DNA of 64,000 nt from Pyrenula massariospora (Eukaryota > Ascomycota > Eurotiomycetes > Pyrenulales > Pyrenulaceae). The stretch covers positions 1-64,000 of the forward strand of contig JAGFMI010000007.1 in assembly GCA_021030905.1 (NCBI GenBank), written 5' to 3'. Positions 33,460 through 44,813 of the stretch are shown here, one piece after another (position 1 is the stretch's first letter; each line of letters starts with the position of its first letter). Below the pieces are notes generated by a model. The model was given only the letters and a program-made list of their open reading frames with translations. It was not told the DNA's origin and did no database searches. The position numbers were made by a program, and so were the translations under genes.

Positions 33460-35734
33460 GGCATCTTTCGGCCCCGATGAAACATTGTCGCCGCCCCAGT
33501 TGGTTTGGACCCTGGGTATGGAGAGTGAGTACGCGTAAGCACCCCTCACAAATTGCACCCAATCAAAACAGTGTGCCACATCTTGCCAGATCCGGGGATG
33601 TAAAGCTAGTTAGACGACGATAGCCGAACGTGCCATGAATTGCGGGGGAGGCACGTAGTCCATTTTTGGCTGTGATTTTCCTCCAACCACAACGTATAAA
33701 TGATAAATTCATTCCCAGTGAAACCAATAGATCAGCCATACCAGGACAAATACTAGCCAAGTTGGAGTGACAAGCATCCATGCATCCTGCACATCATTCT
33801 TTAGCCACCTCGCTTGAAGGGTCTCTCCTCTCCGCTATGCGACTCTCCAAGCAAGTCGCAAACAGGACCAGATGTCACTCGACCGCCATTTTCACAAGTT
33901 TTATAGGTATCATGAATCACAGGTACTTGTCAGTCGCAGTACCTTGGGTATGTGTCTTATTACGTATTCTTTGCTAGAATTTTGTGGGAAGGAGGGGTCG
34001 ATTGCACCTCTTATCGAGGGGATGTTGGATGTGCGTATTTAGCTGACGACCCCTGCGATGGAATTCACACGTCTGTAATGGAAAAGCTCTCATGGCATTT
34101 GGAGACCTTGGGAGGACCCTTTCCACACTAGTCCCAATATGGTGGAGTTCATACAGAACCCTTCAAAGGGACTGCAAGGCATTCTGACACTAGGAACTGG
34201 ACCTGATGCACCTGCCTTAAGAAAAGCGGCACAGCCGCCGGTACAGCTTTAGACTAGCCAGAGATCGCCCATCTAAATTCGCTCTGTACCTTCGGGTGAA
34301 AAAGCTGGTTAAATTTTAGTGGGACAGTTTATCGAAAGAGGCAGCGGTGATTGTGGATAAGATGTGACGAGAAGGTGATGCTGCTTGCTGCTAGCTACTA
34401 ATCAGCTATATGTCCAACTCGGTAATAATAGAGATCTATACGCATCTGTATTAGATATTCGGGAATCGTATCGGACGCCGACTGATCATATGTGGGTTTT
34501 GTCACCTTTGAATTCCCGAATAAAGTCACAGATGTTCAAAAGCCCTCTGCCTATACTGCTTCATCAGCGTATGCATGTTCTTTTGTCGTGACACACAAGA
34601 TCATTGCCTGTGAAGCAACCCTAACTACAGTACAGCAATGAACTGTGTTCTACGTAGAGTACAACCACTGTTGAGGGTCAAAGACGAGTAAGCTGCTGCA
34701 TGGACGTGGAAGGTTTGCGATTCGGCACAGTTACAAGATCGACTATGTTTGGGCAAACAGATCGTTGCGCAGGGATTGACGAAATGAAACGATTCTCTAC
34801 TCCGGTGGGCTATCATATCGCTCAAGCCCTTGGCTCCGATGCTGACAATAGTCAACGTTGGGCAAATACACTTGCCTCGTCGGCTGCCGCGTCAAGTGGC
34901 ACGATCCGCCATAGTAGGGGATACGATAGTTTCTTCATGTTTGCTGCCCTAACCTCTAAGCGGTTCATAGGCATTTTGGGATGGCCGAAGTCGCCTGGTG
35001 GAGCAATCTAGACCGCGCGGTTAAATGGTCCCCTCGGCAATCAGTTCAGAGCCGGATCTTTTACCGAAAGCTATGTATGGTGGTGAGAGACCGCGGCAGC
35101 TCCCTGGGTGTGAGAGCCATGTCGTGGCAGGTTCCTCGAAGCCTCGTTGCCAAGAGGCCACATAAGCAAAGGTACAAATGTGAGAGAGCAAGACAACGCA
35201 CCCTTTTTCGAAATGTACTACGGCGAGGTGGTGCAGTCAAGCTGTATGGGGATACAACCACGGCGGCTTTTGAGATGGTGCCTTATTGTTCGCAGTCCAA
35301 CCAATCGTCTGCCAACACCGCTGTTGATACATTTGCTTCGACCGCAATCGAAAAGGATTAATAATTTAGGTTCTTATCTTCTAAGAAAGTCGTTGTGTGA
35401 GTTTAATCCGCAGCCTCGTCAAAGACACCACCTTCTTGAGTTGAAACGTTTCATAGTCGATATTTCTGACCGCTGAGACAAATGGTGTCAGGCCAGGTGT
35501 AGGATCTGCCTGCCGTTCGACCAAAATGGTACCACAGATTACCGCGAATGATGTATCCGCGTGTAAAATGCGGCAGTAATGCTTGTCAACCGCAGGCATG
35601 ACAGATACGTGCGTCCCGCTTTCGCTGAACTCTTTGCTACCTTGTCCTTTAGGTCCTACACTCACCGCAAGCCGCACGCACTACACACTCGGCGACCCTT
35701 GTAAGATCACAATGGAATATACCTACCGGCGGGG

Positions 35735-37573
35735 ATGAGCTTCGTTTATGATAAGCTGGAGGATGCGACATCCCAGATACGATTGCTTGCGCCTAATCCT
35801 GCCTGCAATGGAAAAGATGCTATCCTATGTCGCTTGGGGACGGTCAAACTTGAAGGATCCGAGTACCTTGCCCTGTCTTATGTATGGGGCGACGATTCTC
35901 AACCACGCACTATCACCATTAATGGGCGTAGATTCCGAGTACGGAATAACCTCTACCTCGCACTGAAGCATATGAGGCAAAAATCTACTCCTATTCTGTT
36001 ATGGGTTGACGCTATATGTATAAAATTAGTCTGATACTGTGGAGTGGAACCATCAAATCCGTCAAATGGAAAAAAATTTACAGCCGTTCTTCTCAAGTCA
36101 TTGTGTGGCTCGGCGACTCAGATGAGGATATCGATAGAGCCATGGAGGTCGCTTTCCTAATATCACAGACGAATTATAAAAGTACAAATGCGTCTCCGAG
36201 GATATATGAACCCAGCAAATTGGTGCTCCCTGGATTAAAGAAGCTTTTTCAAAAGCCATGGTGGACTAGAGTCTAGGTGCTTCAAGAAGCGGCTGTTCCA
36301 AGACGCGAGCCACTTGCTCTGTGTGGTGGAATGAGTGTACCGTTCAATGTTCTTTGGATTATCCGATTCGTAACATGTATTTGACTCCGAGCAAATGCAT
36401 TCAGAGGGCTTAGTGGGTTCAGAGACGCAAATCCCAAGTGAAGTTGAATTTGCTTTCACCGAATCAAATTTCTTCGGTGGTCGGCCTCGTGATAGCGTCA
36501 AAGGATTTGCAGGAGCCCTCGACTTATACAGTGTTCTCTTCTGCACAAGTGGCCGACAAGCATCCGATCCGCGAGATAAGATATTCGCTCTTCTAGGCTT
36601 ACTAGAAACTGAAACGGCCCGAAAACTTATCATAGACTACAATCTACCAGTTTCCAAGGTGTATCAACAAGCTACGGCCCTTTGGCTAGAAGATCACCAA
36701 AAAACGCCTTACTTCCCTCTCGCTTACACATCACGACAATCTGACCTTCCGTCTTGGTGCATTGACTTCTCTGTACCATGGCGTAATCACGAGAGCTTCA
36801 TCTGGCAGCGAGACAAGTCTAGAGCCTCCAACGCCCAGGGTAACTCGAGCGGTCCAATTCGTGGAGCATCAGTCAAGTCAGATCTCGAGCACGACGCAAT
36901 CTCGATCGCAGGTGTCAAAATAGGAAGCGTTAAGCAAGCTACTCACAGAGGCCCAGTTTCTTCAGATAAGAGCAAACATCAATTCTTGATCGAGTTCTTC
37001 GATAACGTCCGTCACTTCGCAAAAGCGGCATTTGCTGCAACGCTGAGTCGACTAGGACAACATAAGGCTCGCAAGATGTTCGCAGTAGGAGAAATCTGGA
37101 AAACTGTTGAACATGCTCAAGAATCAACAAAATCGAAAGAACCAATCAAACGAAGAGATCAAATAGTGTCAGGAAATGGGGCCTTTGGGCACCCAAACGA
37201 TCTCCCCTACATAGAGAAGTATGCCTGGCATCACGCTTCCCACTGGAAAGAAATCTCACAATCTTGGGCTCATTTGGTACCCGATATCTCACCCAAAGAA
37301 GAGGCGAACATCACAGAAAGAGTTCTACGACTTGCCACCAACGTCCAGAATTGCACCTTCGTCACATTAGACTCGGGACATTTTGGCAAGGCTGCCGGCA
37401 AAGTCGAACAAGAAGACTTTGTATGCTTGTTCAAAGGGTCTCAATACCCTGCTGTCCTAAGATCACCAGGCTCTAGTTTTAAGCTTGTATCATGGGCCTG
37501 GATCCCCGGCGTCATGGATGCGGAATTGGTCAAAGACTTGGAGACAAAAAGCGAATGGTTTCACTTGATTTGA
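35735..37573 (+). pseudogene. Heterokaryon-incompatibility (HET) domain gene, disrupted
   Basis: HET proteins are regulators of non-self recognition in filamentous ascomycetes. The N-terminal signature is clear: YLALSYVWGDD, the block ILLWVDAICI, then SSQVIVWLGDSDEDI and PWWTRV-x-VLQEA. The C-terminal part (36371-37573) has the usual DPRDKIFALLGL and a long variable region. The frame is broken several times. After DAICI an A-run (36018-36026) has an extra base and the expected Gln codon is TAG; a second A-run (36069-36077) has another extra base; the Trp expected after PWWTRV is TAG (36274-36276); and a further shift lies near 36355-36375. Both stops are the change expected from RIP-type CpA-to-TpA mutation, one on each strand. 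Indels in A-runs could partly be consensus errors, but the nonsense changes argue for a real pseudogene. Confidence 0.85.
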
Positions 37574-38587
37574 CTCTGCGTTGGGAACAATTTCGGCCGG
37601 ATGGAACATGGACTAGCACTGTAAGTGACGAATATGATTTTCAAGTCACAATAGGACTCTTCGGTAGACATGCATAGATTTCTCATAAATAGCGTTCACT
37701 CTTTCTATTGAGAGAAGCACTTCAGGTTCTGGACAAGTCGACAACGACGAGAACAACGGCCCACGTTTGCGAGAAAATTCCGAGTCAAAGATGTGTCCGA
37801 GCGTTCCTAATGGAGTAAGAATCGAGGTGCTTGGATCTCGACTAGGAAAATGTGATATCCACGAATGTCATTATATAGAGACAATGTGGATGTGTGAAGG
37901 AATGATCATTCTGTAGATGTAGCCAGATACCTAAGCTACCATAGCATATCAAGAAGGTTATCTACCTAGATAGGATAACCCTAGCCCAGGAATCGCAGCT
38001 TCCCTTCCCCAATACCACGTCACCAGAGATCTATCCATGGCAGCACAACACAATTTCCCACCTGCTCCTGTTTGTTTACGCCGTGGTTGTAAAACAAATT
38101 CGATACTGGATAGATCGAGTTTCGCGGCTTGCATTCTTTCATCAATTGACCTTCCCTCGCTTGTACCCCCACACTAGATTATTATGGCTCAAGCTGCCTA
38201 ACGGACTTGGCTGCGGGGAGCAAACATGCGAGGGGTGCAAACTTGATGCAGAGATCGTCCTTGCCATTGACAGCCTTTTCTGGCTCAAAATTATGACCTT
38301 CCATCCTGCATATCCTGCCTTTTCTACGCCGCCTAAGGCTCGTACATAGGTAGTTCTCCTAATCTTGCCAAAGGAAAGACCAATACGACCATCCTATAAC
38401 TTTCTTACCCCGGTGGATGTGAAAAAAGCGGTTCAAGGATGGTCGGCCTGCCATTCACAGCATCTTGAACGACACACTCTCTCAACCGACGTCGAATACA
38501 CGTTGGCGCAACGTCCCCTCCATCCTTTCCCTTCTCGCCATTCTCTCCACAACCTCAACAGGCCAATCTCTCTCACTTTCTCACGCC
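37574..38587. other. 1.0 kb intergenic region
   Basis: It lies between the broken HET gene and the 5-phosphatase-like gene. Short frames only (up to 118 codons on the plus strand, overlapping the next gene in another frame). No RNA gene or repeat is seen. Confidence 0.5.
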
Positions 38588-39970
38588 ATGGACCATCCTC
38601 TTCCACTCTACATCCTGACCTTCAACTGCGCACGAACCCCAATTCAAACGCCCGTCTTCGCCGACCACATCTTCTCTGCCCTCTCTTCATCTTCTCCGCT
38701 ACCGGCCATTGTTGTCTTTAACCTCCAAGAACTCGCTCCCATAGGTCCCGCTTTTCTGGGCGGATCCTTCGTCGCGCCATATTTTGACAGATTTAGACAT
38801 GCGGTAAAGACTGCTGTAGCGGCAAGAAGAAAGCTCAATGGAGGGGAGGAAGATGAGGAAAGTGGGTATGTGAATGTTGTGGCTAGAAACGTTGGATTAA
38901 CAGGGATTATGGTATTTGTGAAGAAGAGTTTAGCAGAGAGGATAAAGGGGCTGCAGGTTGCTGGAATGGGGTGTGGCGTTGGGGAGATGAGTAACAAGGG
39001 AGCCGTTGCAGTGAGGTTGAAGCTTGCTGTCGAGTCAGATCCAGAAGCTCAAAGTGAAGAAGGAGACGATGAGGAAGAGGAGAACACGTTGGATCTAACG
39101 TTCGTCTCCGCTCACCTCGCACCTTTCGAACAAGCCGTCGCCCGTCGCAACGCTGATTGGAAAACAATCGTCCAGGATCTAATATTCACCTCCGACTCCA
39201 CCACTGACAAACCGGCCGCCGCCGATGAAGGCGACGAAGACGTCCCTCTCCTCCGCGGCACATCACACCCTAACACCGCCCCCTCCTCCACCACGGATTC
39301 CCAAATCTACACCTCCAACACCAACCTCTTCTTCGCCGGCGACCTGAACTACCGCACCTCCTCCACCGCACCTCTCCCCTCCTCCCGCAAATCCTTCCCC
39401 CAACCCACCACCTCCACCACCTCCCCACTCCACTACACCCACCTCCTTCCCCGCGACCAACTCACCGCCGAACTCGCCGCAAACCGCACCCTCCACCACC
39501 TCACCGAAGCGTCCATCACCTTCCCCCCAACCTACAAGTATTCAACCAAACAGCCCCGCCCCGCCGTCCTCTCCGAATCCACCCTCCACCTAGACACCGA
39601 CAAATACCCCTGGTCCCCCCACCGCTGGCCCAGCTGGTGCGACCGCATCCTCTTCCTCCCGAGCACCATCCACGTCGAAAAATACACCGCCCTCCCGCTC
39701 TTCCTGACCTCGGACCACCGCCCCGTCGCACTCTCCCTGTCCATACCCTACAGGGGCCTCCCCTCGGTAGCGGGGCAGGGGGCGGGGGGGAGGGAGGCAC
39801 CGTTCCCGATAAGGCGCGATTGGCGTGAACGACGCGCCGCGGCGAGGAGGAGGGAGATCGTGGTGGGTGTGCTCGCGTATCTGGGATTGACGTGGGAGGG
39901 AAATGGGGTGGTGCTTGCGCTGGTTCTTGGTGGGGTTGGGGGTTGGTTGGTGCTGAGGAGCCTGGTGTGA
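38588..39970 (+). CDS. Inositol-polyphosphate 5-phosphatase-like protein with C-terminal hydrophobic anchor
   Basis: Endonuclease/exonuclease/phosphatase-fold protein, 460 residues from this ATG, one exon. Motifs of 5-phosphatases: LYILTFNCAR at the start, FNLQELAP (the metal-binding Glu), MSNKGAVAVRL, FVSAHLAPFEQAVARRN, FAGDLNYR, WPSWCDRILF and SDHRPVALS at the end of the domain. It probably removes the 5-phosphate of inositol lipids or soluble inositol phosphates. An acidic insert (EGDDEEEENT) and a long Ser/Thr/Pro-rich loop interrupt the domain. After the domain a basic stretch (RRDWRERRAAARRRE) precedes a hydrophobic C-terminus ending LGGVGGWLVLRSLV, which looks like a tail anchor placing the enzyme on a membrane. 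The frame is open further upstream to a TTG at 38465, but the ATG of MDHPLPLYIL is the first real start. GC content is high and codon use C-rich compared with neighbours. Confidence 0.9.
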   Translation: MDHPLPLYILTFNCARTPIQTPVFADHIFSALSSSSPLPAIVVFNLQELAPIGPAFLGGSFVAPYFDRFRHAVKTAVAARRKLNGGEEDEESGYVNVVARNVGLTGIMVFVKKSLAERIKGLQVAGMGCGVGEMSNKGAVAVRLKLAVESDPEAQSEEGDDEEEENTLDLTFVSAHLAPFEQAVARRNADWKTIVQDLIFTSDSTTDKPAAADEGDEDVPLLRGTSHPNTAPSSTTDSQIYTSNTNLFFAGDLNYRTSSTAPLPSSRKSFPQPTTSTTSPLHYTHLLPRDQLTAELAANRTLHHLTEASITFPPTYKYSTKQPRPAVLSESTLHLDTDKYPWSPHRWPSWCDRILFLPSTIHVEKYTALPLFLTSDHRPVALSLSIPYRGLPSVAGQGAGGREAPFPIRRDWRERRAAARRREIVVGVLAYLGLTWEGNGVVLALVLGGVGGWLVLRSLV

Positions 39971-40731
39971 CTTGATTCGGAGTGGAGGGTTTGGGGTTCG
40001 GGGGGGGGCATGCTTGAACCAAGTGGAGAGAGAGAATTGTCTAGGTGGGTGAGGTCTACAGGTGAATTGGGTTGTGCCTACGTGTGTATGCTTAGCGATG
40101 ATGTGCTTCCGGTAAGTTCAGTTAGGGAAGTGGACATGAACTTGTTGTAAACGGAGAGATGAGAACATTAGGGATACCTGGGATATCAGGCGGTATGTGT
40201 ATGAATAATATATTAAGATGTAGTGCTACATCCCACCCGACTTGCCTTTATGCGTCTCGCAACTCCTGTTTAACCAGACCTACGCGTGTGCCATACTTCC
40301 TTTTCATATGATCACCAGTCCGTAGGGTACATACTTTAGATCCCTCGGGCAGCAGCAAAAAGGGGCGACCATTGGAATCATGAAATTTACACGTCGCGAG
40401 GAGGAACAATAACAACCATAGGATCTGAGCGGTGCATACGTGTCATCTTGCTTGGCCCAACATATATAATCAATAATTGGAGGGAGTGAACCGAATTCAC
40501 AGTGAAATTCTTCATCATCCCGTTCGGTTCTGCTTGAAGAAGCGCAGATTCCCAATGTAGGAGCCTCAGGCGGCTACATGCCACTTTAAGGCCCCCTAAA
40601 ACGGAACAGATCAAGTCGAACACTCTCAATCTCCACAATCCACGAAGTGTACGTTGGTCAATTTGTCCCGCTATGCAAGCATCCTCGTACTACGCAGAAA
40701 GCAATAAAAGATTTCCGTCCATCTTACCACC
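39971..40731. other. 0.76 kb between convergent genes
   Basis: It holds the 3' ends of the 5-phosphatase-like gene (+) and spt5 (-). No supported gene or RNA. Confidence 0.5.
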
Positions 40732-43700
40732 TCACTCTTCATCGCTATCCTCATACCTCGGTCCCCCTCCTCCCCCACCACCTGCAGCCGGCGTTGGCGC
40801 ATCGAACCCGCTCCCGCCAAACGGTGCCGGGGTTGGAGCGCCAAATCCACCAGGAGTCGGTGCATCATATCTGCTACTACTACTTCCCAGGGGAGCCGTA
40901 TTCGCACCAGCTCCCGCACCACCGCTGGGAGTCGGCTGATCCCATCCTCTCGGCGTGGGCGCATTTTCTGCGAACCGCGGTGTCGGGGCAGACGCCGCAG
41001 GTGTGGGAGCGGAAGCGCCGTAGGGGGTGGGAAAGTCGTTGCGGGGGTTGGCGGGGGTCGGGGCATCATAGGGGCGATTGGTTGGGGGATCGTAGGATGG
41101 AGTCCAGGCCGGTGTGCGGGAGCCTGACGCGGGTTGGGCTTGGTAGGCCGGCGTTCGTGCGCCAGCGGCAAAAGCGTCGAACGTTGCGTCTGGACCATTG
41201 GCAGCGGAGGAGCTGTGGGAGGTTGACCAAGCGGGAGTGCGGCCACCGCTCGTGCTAGTGTTGCCTGGTCCACCGTATGCGGTCGCGTTGCCCGCACCAC
41301 CATATGCAGTTTGGGAGCCGGATTGAGGTTTCCAGGACGGTGTTCGGCTGCCAGCGCCAAACCCGCCACTGCTGGAGGAGCCTCCGCCGGTCCAGGCTGG
41401 TGTTCGTGCCGTGCTGGCGCCCCAAGCTGGTGTGCGTCCGCCGTCGGCAGCTGCCATTGGGGTCCGACCACCAGCACCAGAGTCCCATGACGCTGGGACA
41501 CGGGAGGGAGTGGCACCGCCGCTGTGGAAGGGAGTGCGGTTTGCTCCTGTAGCGCCGGGTCCACGACCGCCAAAGCGTGATAGGTCCATCGCTTGACCAG
41601 TGACTGGACTATAAACAAATTAGCTGCGCAGGCCAGATGACTGGATTCCAGAAACTCACTCTTTGACGCTTAAGAATTCTTTATTGACACTAACAATTTT
41701 GTTTTTCGAATGCAATTCGACGCGAGCGGCGGTGTCGGTCGAGTCTTTCACTATCCCCAACATTCCCTTATACGGGCCTCTTGTGACTTTAACTGTTTTC
41801 CCGATTGTCCGGTCGCGACCAAAGCTCTTTGGCGGCGCCATTGCGCCATTGGTTCCATTAGTGCTCTTCTGAAGAGCAGGGTTGAGTTTCGTAAGATCTG
41901 GACCAGAAGTTATTCGGCCGCCTTTTGCTGCTACTGTGGCGACATTGGTAGATCGGACAACGAAGAGCCCCGAGTTCTCAGCCTGAGTTCGATCTTGAAC
42001 AAATAAGAAAGACCGATGGATATGAAGAACTGTGCCGCGTTTGTTCTCGCCGAATACCTCCCGGACCGTGTCACCGTATCTAATTTCAGACCCATTTCGG
42101 TCTGTGGCAATTGCGTCTTTTCGATGCTCAATCTTGTTGGTAACTTGAGAGGGTAGCACGGATCGAACTGATCCATTTTGGTCGAGAACGCGCATTGACT
42201 CCCGGTCAACCTTGATAATGCACGCAACTGTCGCCGCACTAGCAAGAATTAGAATAAGGATAAAGAGGGGGAATGGGAATGACTGACTCAAGCTGGATGA
42301 GGTCATGAACATCAAATTTCCCGAGTGCACCATCAACACCAGTATCCGCAGCCTCTCTCAAATCCTTACTGAAGACCTCAATTTCTTGTAGGCTCATGTC
42401 ACTCAGTAAAGTAACGCGGTCATCTTTGATCCGAACGACAGTGCCAACCTCATCTCGCCACCTGCTCCCGCCGATGACTTTGACATGATCACCAGCCTTG
42501 AATCGTTTTCGTAGACCTTTGACCGGTACATCAAGGTTCTGCCCTACTAAATCTCCCTCGCTGACTCTGATTGTGACAATTTCGCCTTGCACGGAGACGG
42601 TTTTGCCCATAACACCACGCTGCTCGCCTTGGTACACCTCGACAAAGTCGCCAGGAAGATAACTGTTAGCATTCGCTGTGTTCTTCAAACTCTGTGCCAG
42701 AGACTCGAGGTCTAGATTTTCAGTTCCATCAGCAGCGCCTCGAGTGAATTTGGTCACTTCATCAAGCTTGGGATTGACATCCTTAGTAATCACGTTCTGG
42801 ATCTTCAATTCTTTGATCAGGAAGCCATCCTCGTAGTTATTGCCCATATAAGTCCATGACCTTGCGCTCAAGCCAGTCGAAGCGGTCAGGAACTTGCCGT
42901 TCTTTTTTCTTGCTTCTTGTTCTGAGAAAAGTCGCTGTGGAGGTCGATTTGCAGCAGAAGGTGGCACGCGTTTTCGTTTCGCATCACCGGCAAGAAGTGG
43001 AGCTCCTCTGACGTTGTCATCTTGACCGTAGTCTAAACGAGGCACCAGTCTCACTGTAAGAGAAAGTCCGTTCGTCTCGACTTCTTCAATCTGGGCCAGG
43101 TCGCCTTCATACAGCCCTTTCTTGATTCGTACCCACCCACCGGGGTTAAGCTCCTCGCTCTTGGTAACTCTTAAAAGGTCTGGCATTTCCTTGACTGGGA
43201 CTAAGACGGTTTTGGTTCGAGGAAATACGTGCATGACACCATCCAGTGCCTCGTCGACATCTGCTTTCTTCATAGCTTCAATATAGACGTAGCCGGCCAT
43301 GGGTCCCCCGGCTCTTTCAAAGGCGGACAAGATTCGCATGGGATTTCTGCTCGTAGCCCGCTCTTCAAATTTCTTCATGATGCTCCTGACAACATCTCTT
43401 TCCTTTCCGTTGGCGGTCTTAACGCCCCAGATACTCGGATCATTGACACTGGGGAGCATCAATCTGCGATCTGTGACCATCGACTCCTTGCTCGCAGCGA
43501 CACGGCGGCCATATCGCTCCTTGTACTCTTTCGCCTGCCTCTCTGCGTCCATACCAGCCTCAAGCTCACGCCGTCGGTCGAGCTCACGGTGTCTGCGGTC
43601 ATCATTCTCAGTTCCAGCGGGTAGCGCAGCCAGGTCGTCGGGATGAGTATCAGCAACAAAACCGTCCACCCCCATGTCGTCTTCTTCATCTTCAGCATCA

Positions 43701-44232
43701 TCGTCTTCGTCAACCTCGGCTTCTTCTTCGATAAAAGGATTCAGGCCACCCTTCTTGCGACGTTTGTAAGGTCGCACCTAAGTTAAATGTCAGAACCATA
43801 TTAGACCGAAATATTTCATGCAGCTATAAAGCGTACAACTCTGGAATCTTCATCATCTTCGTCTTCATCATCGTCCTCGTTCTCTCCCTCGTCCTCCCCA
43901 TCATCCATGTCATCTTCATCGTCGTCTCGAGTTCGCCGCTTCCTGGGTGATCGACCGTCTTCTTGGTCTTCATCACTGTCTTCCCCACCCAACTCGAGAT
44001 CTTCGGCTCGAAGGCCACCATTTATCCCAGATTTCGCTGGCCCCTCATCATCTTCCTCGTCATCTTCATCAAGCGGGGGTTTCCGAACAGCTGAACGCTG
44101 TAGAGGTGGATGAAGACCATCTTGTTCGTCTTGTTGGTTTTCGTCATCTGATCCCTGCTCTTGGCCGGGATTGAAATCTTCCTCATCTTCGTCTTCATCG
44201 TCATCGAATCGCATATCAGTCAAATTCGACAT
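40732..44232 (-). CDS. spt5: Transcription elongation factor Spt5
   Basis: Nuclear elongation factor (with Spt4 the DSIF complex) that clamps RNA polymerase II; 1113 residues. Exons: 44232-43837, 43777-42288, 42238-41660 and 41608-40732, with introns of 59, 49 and 51 bp. Order of parts: a very acidic N-terminus (DEDEDEEDF..., residues 1-190), the NGN domain from about residue 249 (WGVKTANGKERDVV... VFPRTKTVLVPV), and KOW modules including PGGWVRIKKGLYEGDLAQI, PGDFVEVYQGEQRGVMGK, AGDHVKVIGGSRWRDEVG, IRYGDTVREVFGENKRGTVL and GKTVKVTRGPYKGMLGIVKD. The C-terminal repeat region from about residue 829 has eight R-T-P units (mostly RTPAW) followed by nine P-T-P units (DAPTP type). Splice phases join the family motifs exactly, for example SVK-DPVTGQAMDLSRFG. 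It is conserved and essential in other fungi. Confidence 0.97.
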
Positions 44233-44813
44233 TGTTGACGTGGGGTAGCTGTCAGGAATGAGGGAAGGGTGGATAAGCGATCGTCTGTGAAGGTTTGAAC
44301 AAAAAGATTATTACTTTGCAATATAGAATACGGCCGTAGCAAAGTTGATTCTTTGAGAATTAGGGGAGACTTGGAAGCGAGAAAGCAGCAAAGTAAGTTG
44401 GTCTTTGATCAAAAGAAAGGTTCACTCGCAGCCTTGATATTGCAGACATGGTCATTGTCCCCGAACGAAGGTCTTGGCGTCCTTGCCGCGGAACAGCAAA
44501 ACCTCGCCGAGAGGTCCAAGTTAACGAGGCTGGGTGACAGAAGCCGTGGCGCCCCTTCAGGCTCTTCAGGCCGATTATTAGCTGGTAGGGGAGCCTTTGG
44601 GCTGAAGGGCTACGATTTCTGTCACCTAGCCTCGTTACGGAGTCATCTACAGTCTTCTCAGAAATTAGATTATGAATACACCCCTCCTTTGGCTTCAATG
44701 ACAAGGTATATACCCCACGCTGCAGATAGAGATGCAAATGCCGCCATGATATACAAATAGCGCGACGGCTACCACCCAATGCTCTATGCCTCTTCCATTC
44801 CGCCCTTTGGAGT
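44233..44813. other. 0.58 kb upstream of spt5, containing a foldback repeat
   Basis: It holds the spt5 promoter and the 3' region of the acyl-CoA dehydrogenase gene, both on the minus strand. The open frames here (135 and 139 codons) run across the inverted repeat and are not genes. Confidence 0.55.
44522..44638. repeat. Inverted repeat / foldback element
   Basis: The left arm starts TAACGAGGCTGGGTGACAGA at 44522-44560 and its imperfect inverse lies at 44602-44638 (minus strand TAACGAGGCTAGGTGACAGA). The arms are about 37-39 bp, roughly 85 percent alike, with a 41-bp centre; several differences are G/A transitions. It could be a small MITE-like insertion or a hairpin in the spt5 promoter. 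No clear target duplication is seen. Confidence 0.7.

Larger units (their letters stand above)
32824..35734. other. 2.9 kb with no supported gene
   Basis: It includes the promoter of the small cysteine-rich gene, a 15-bp tandem repeat (33415-33459) and a small ggtacag/ctgtacc inverted pair near 34237-34290. Frames up to about 125 codons overlap on both strands without motifs or splice structure. It may be decayed DNA next to the broken HET gene. Confidence 0.5.

Noticed and set aside
40671-41618. Long minus-strand frame in another register, and plus-strand frames opposite it, across the spt5 3' end
   Set aside because: Low-complexity, GC-rich Spt5 tail repeats keep other frames open by chance; the Spt5 frame is supported by splice phase and motifs.
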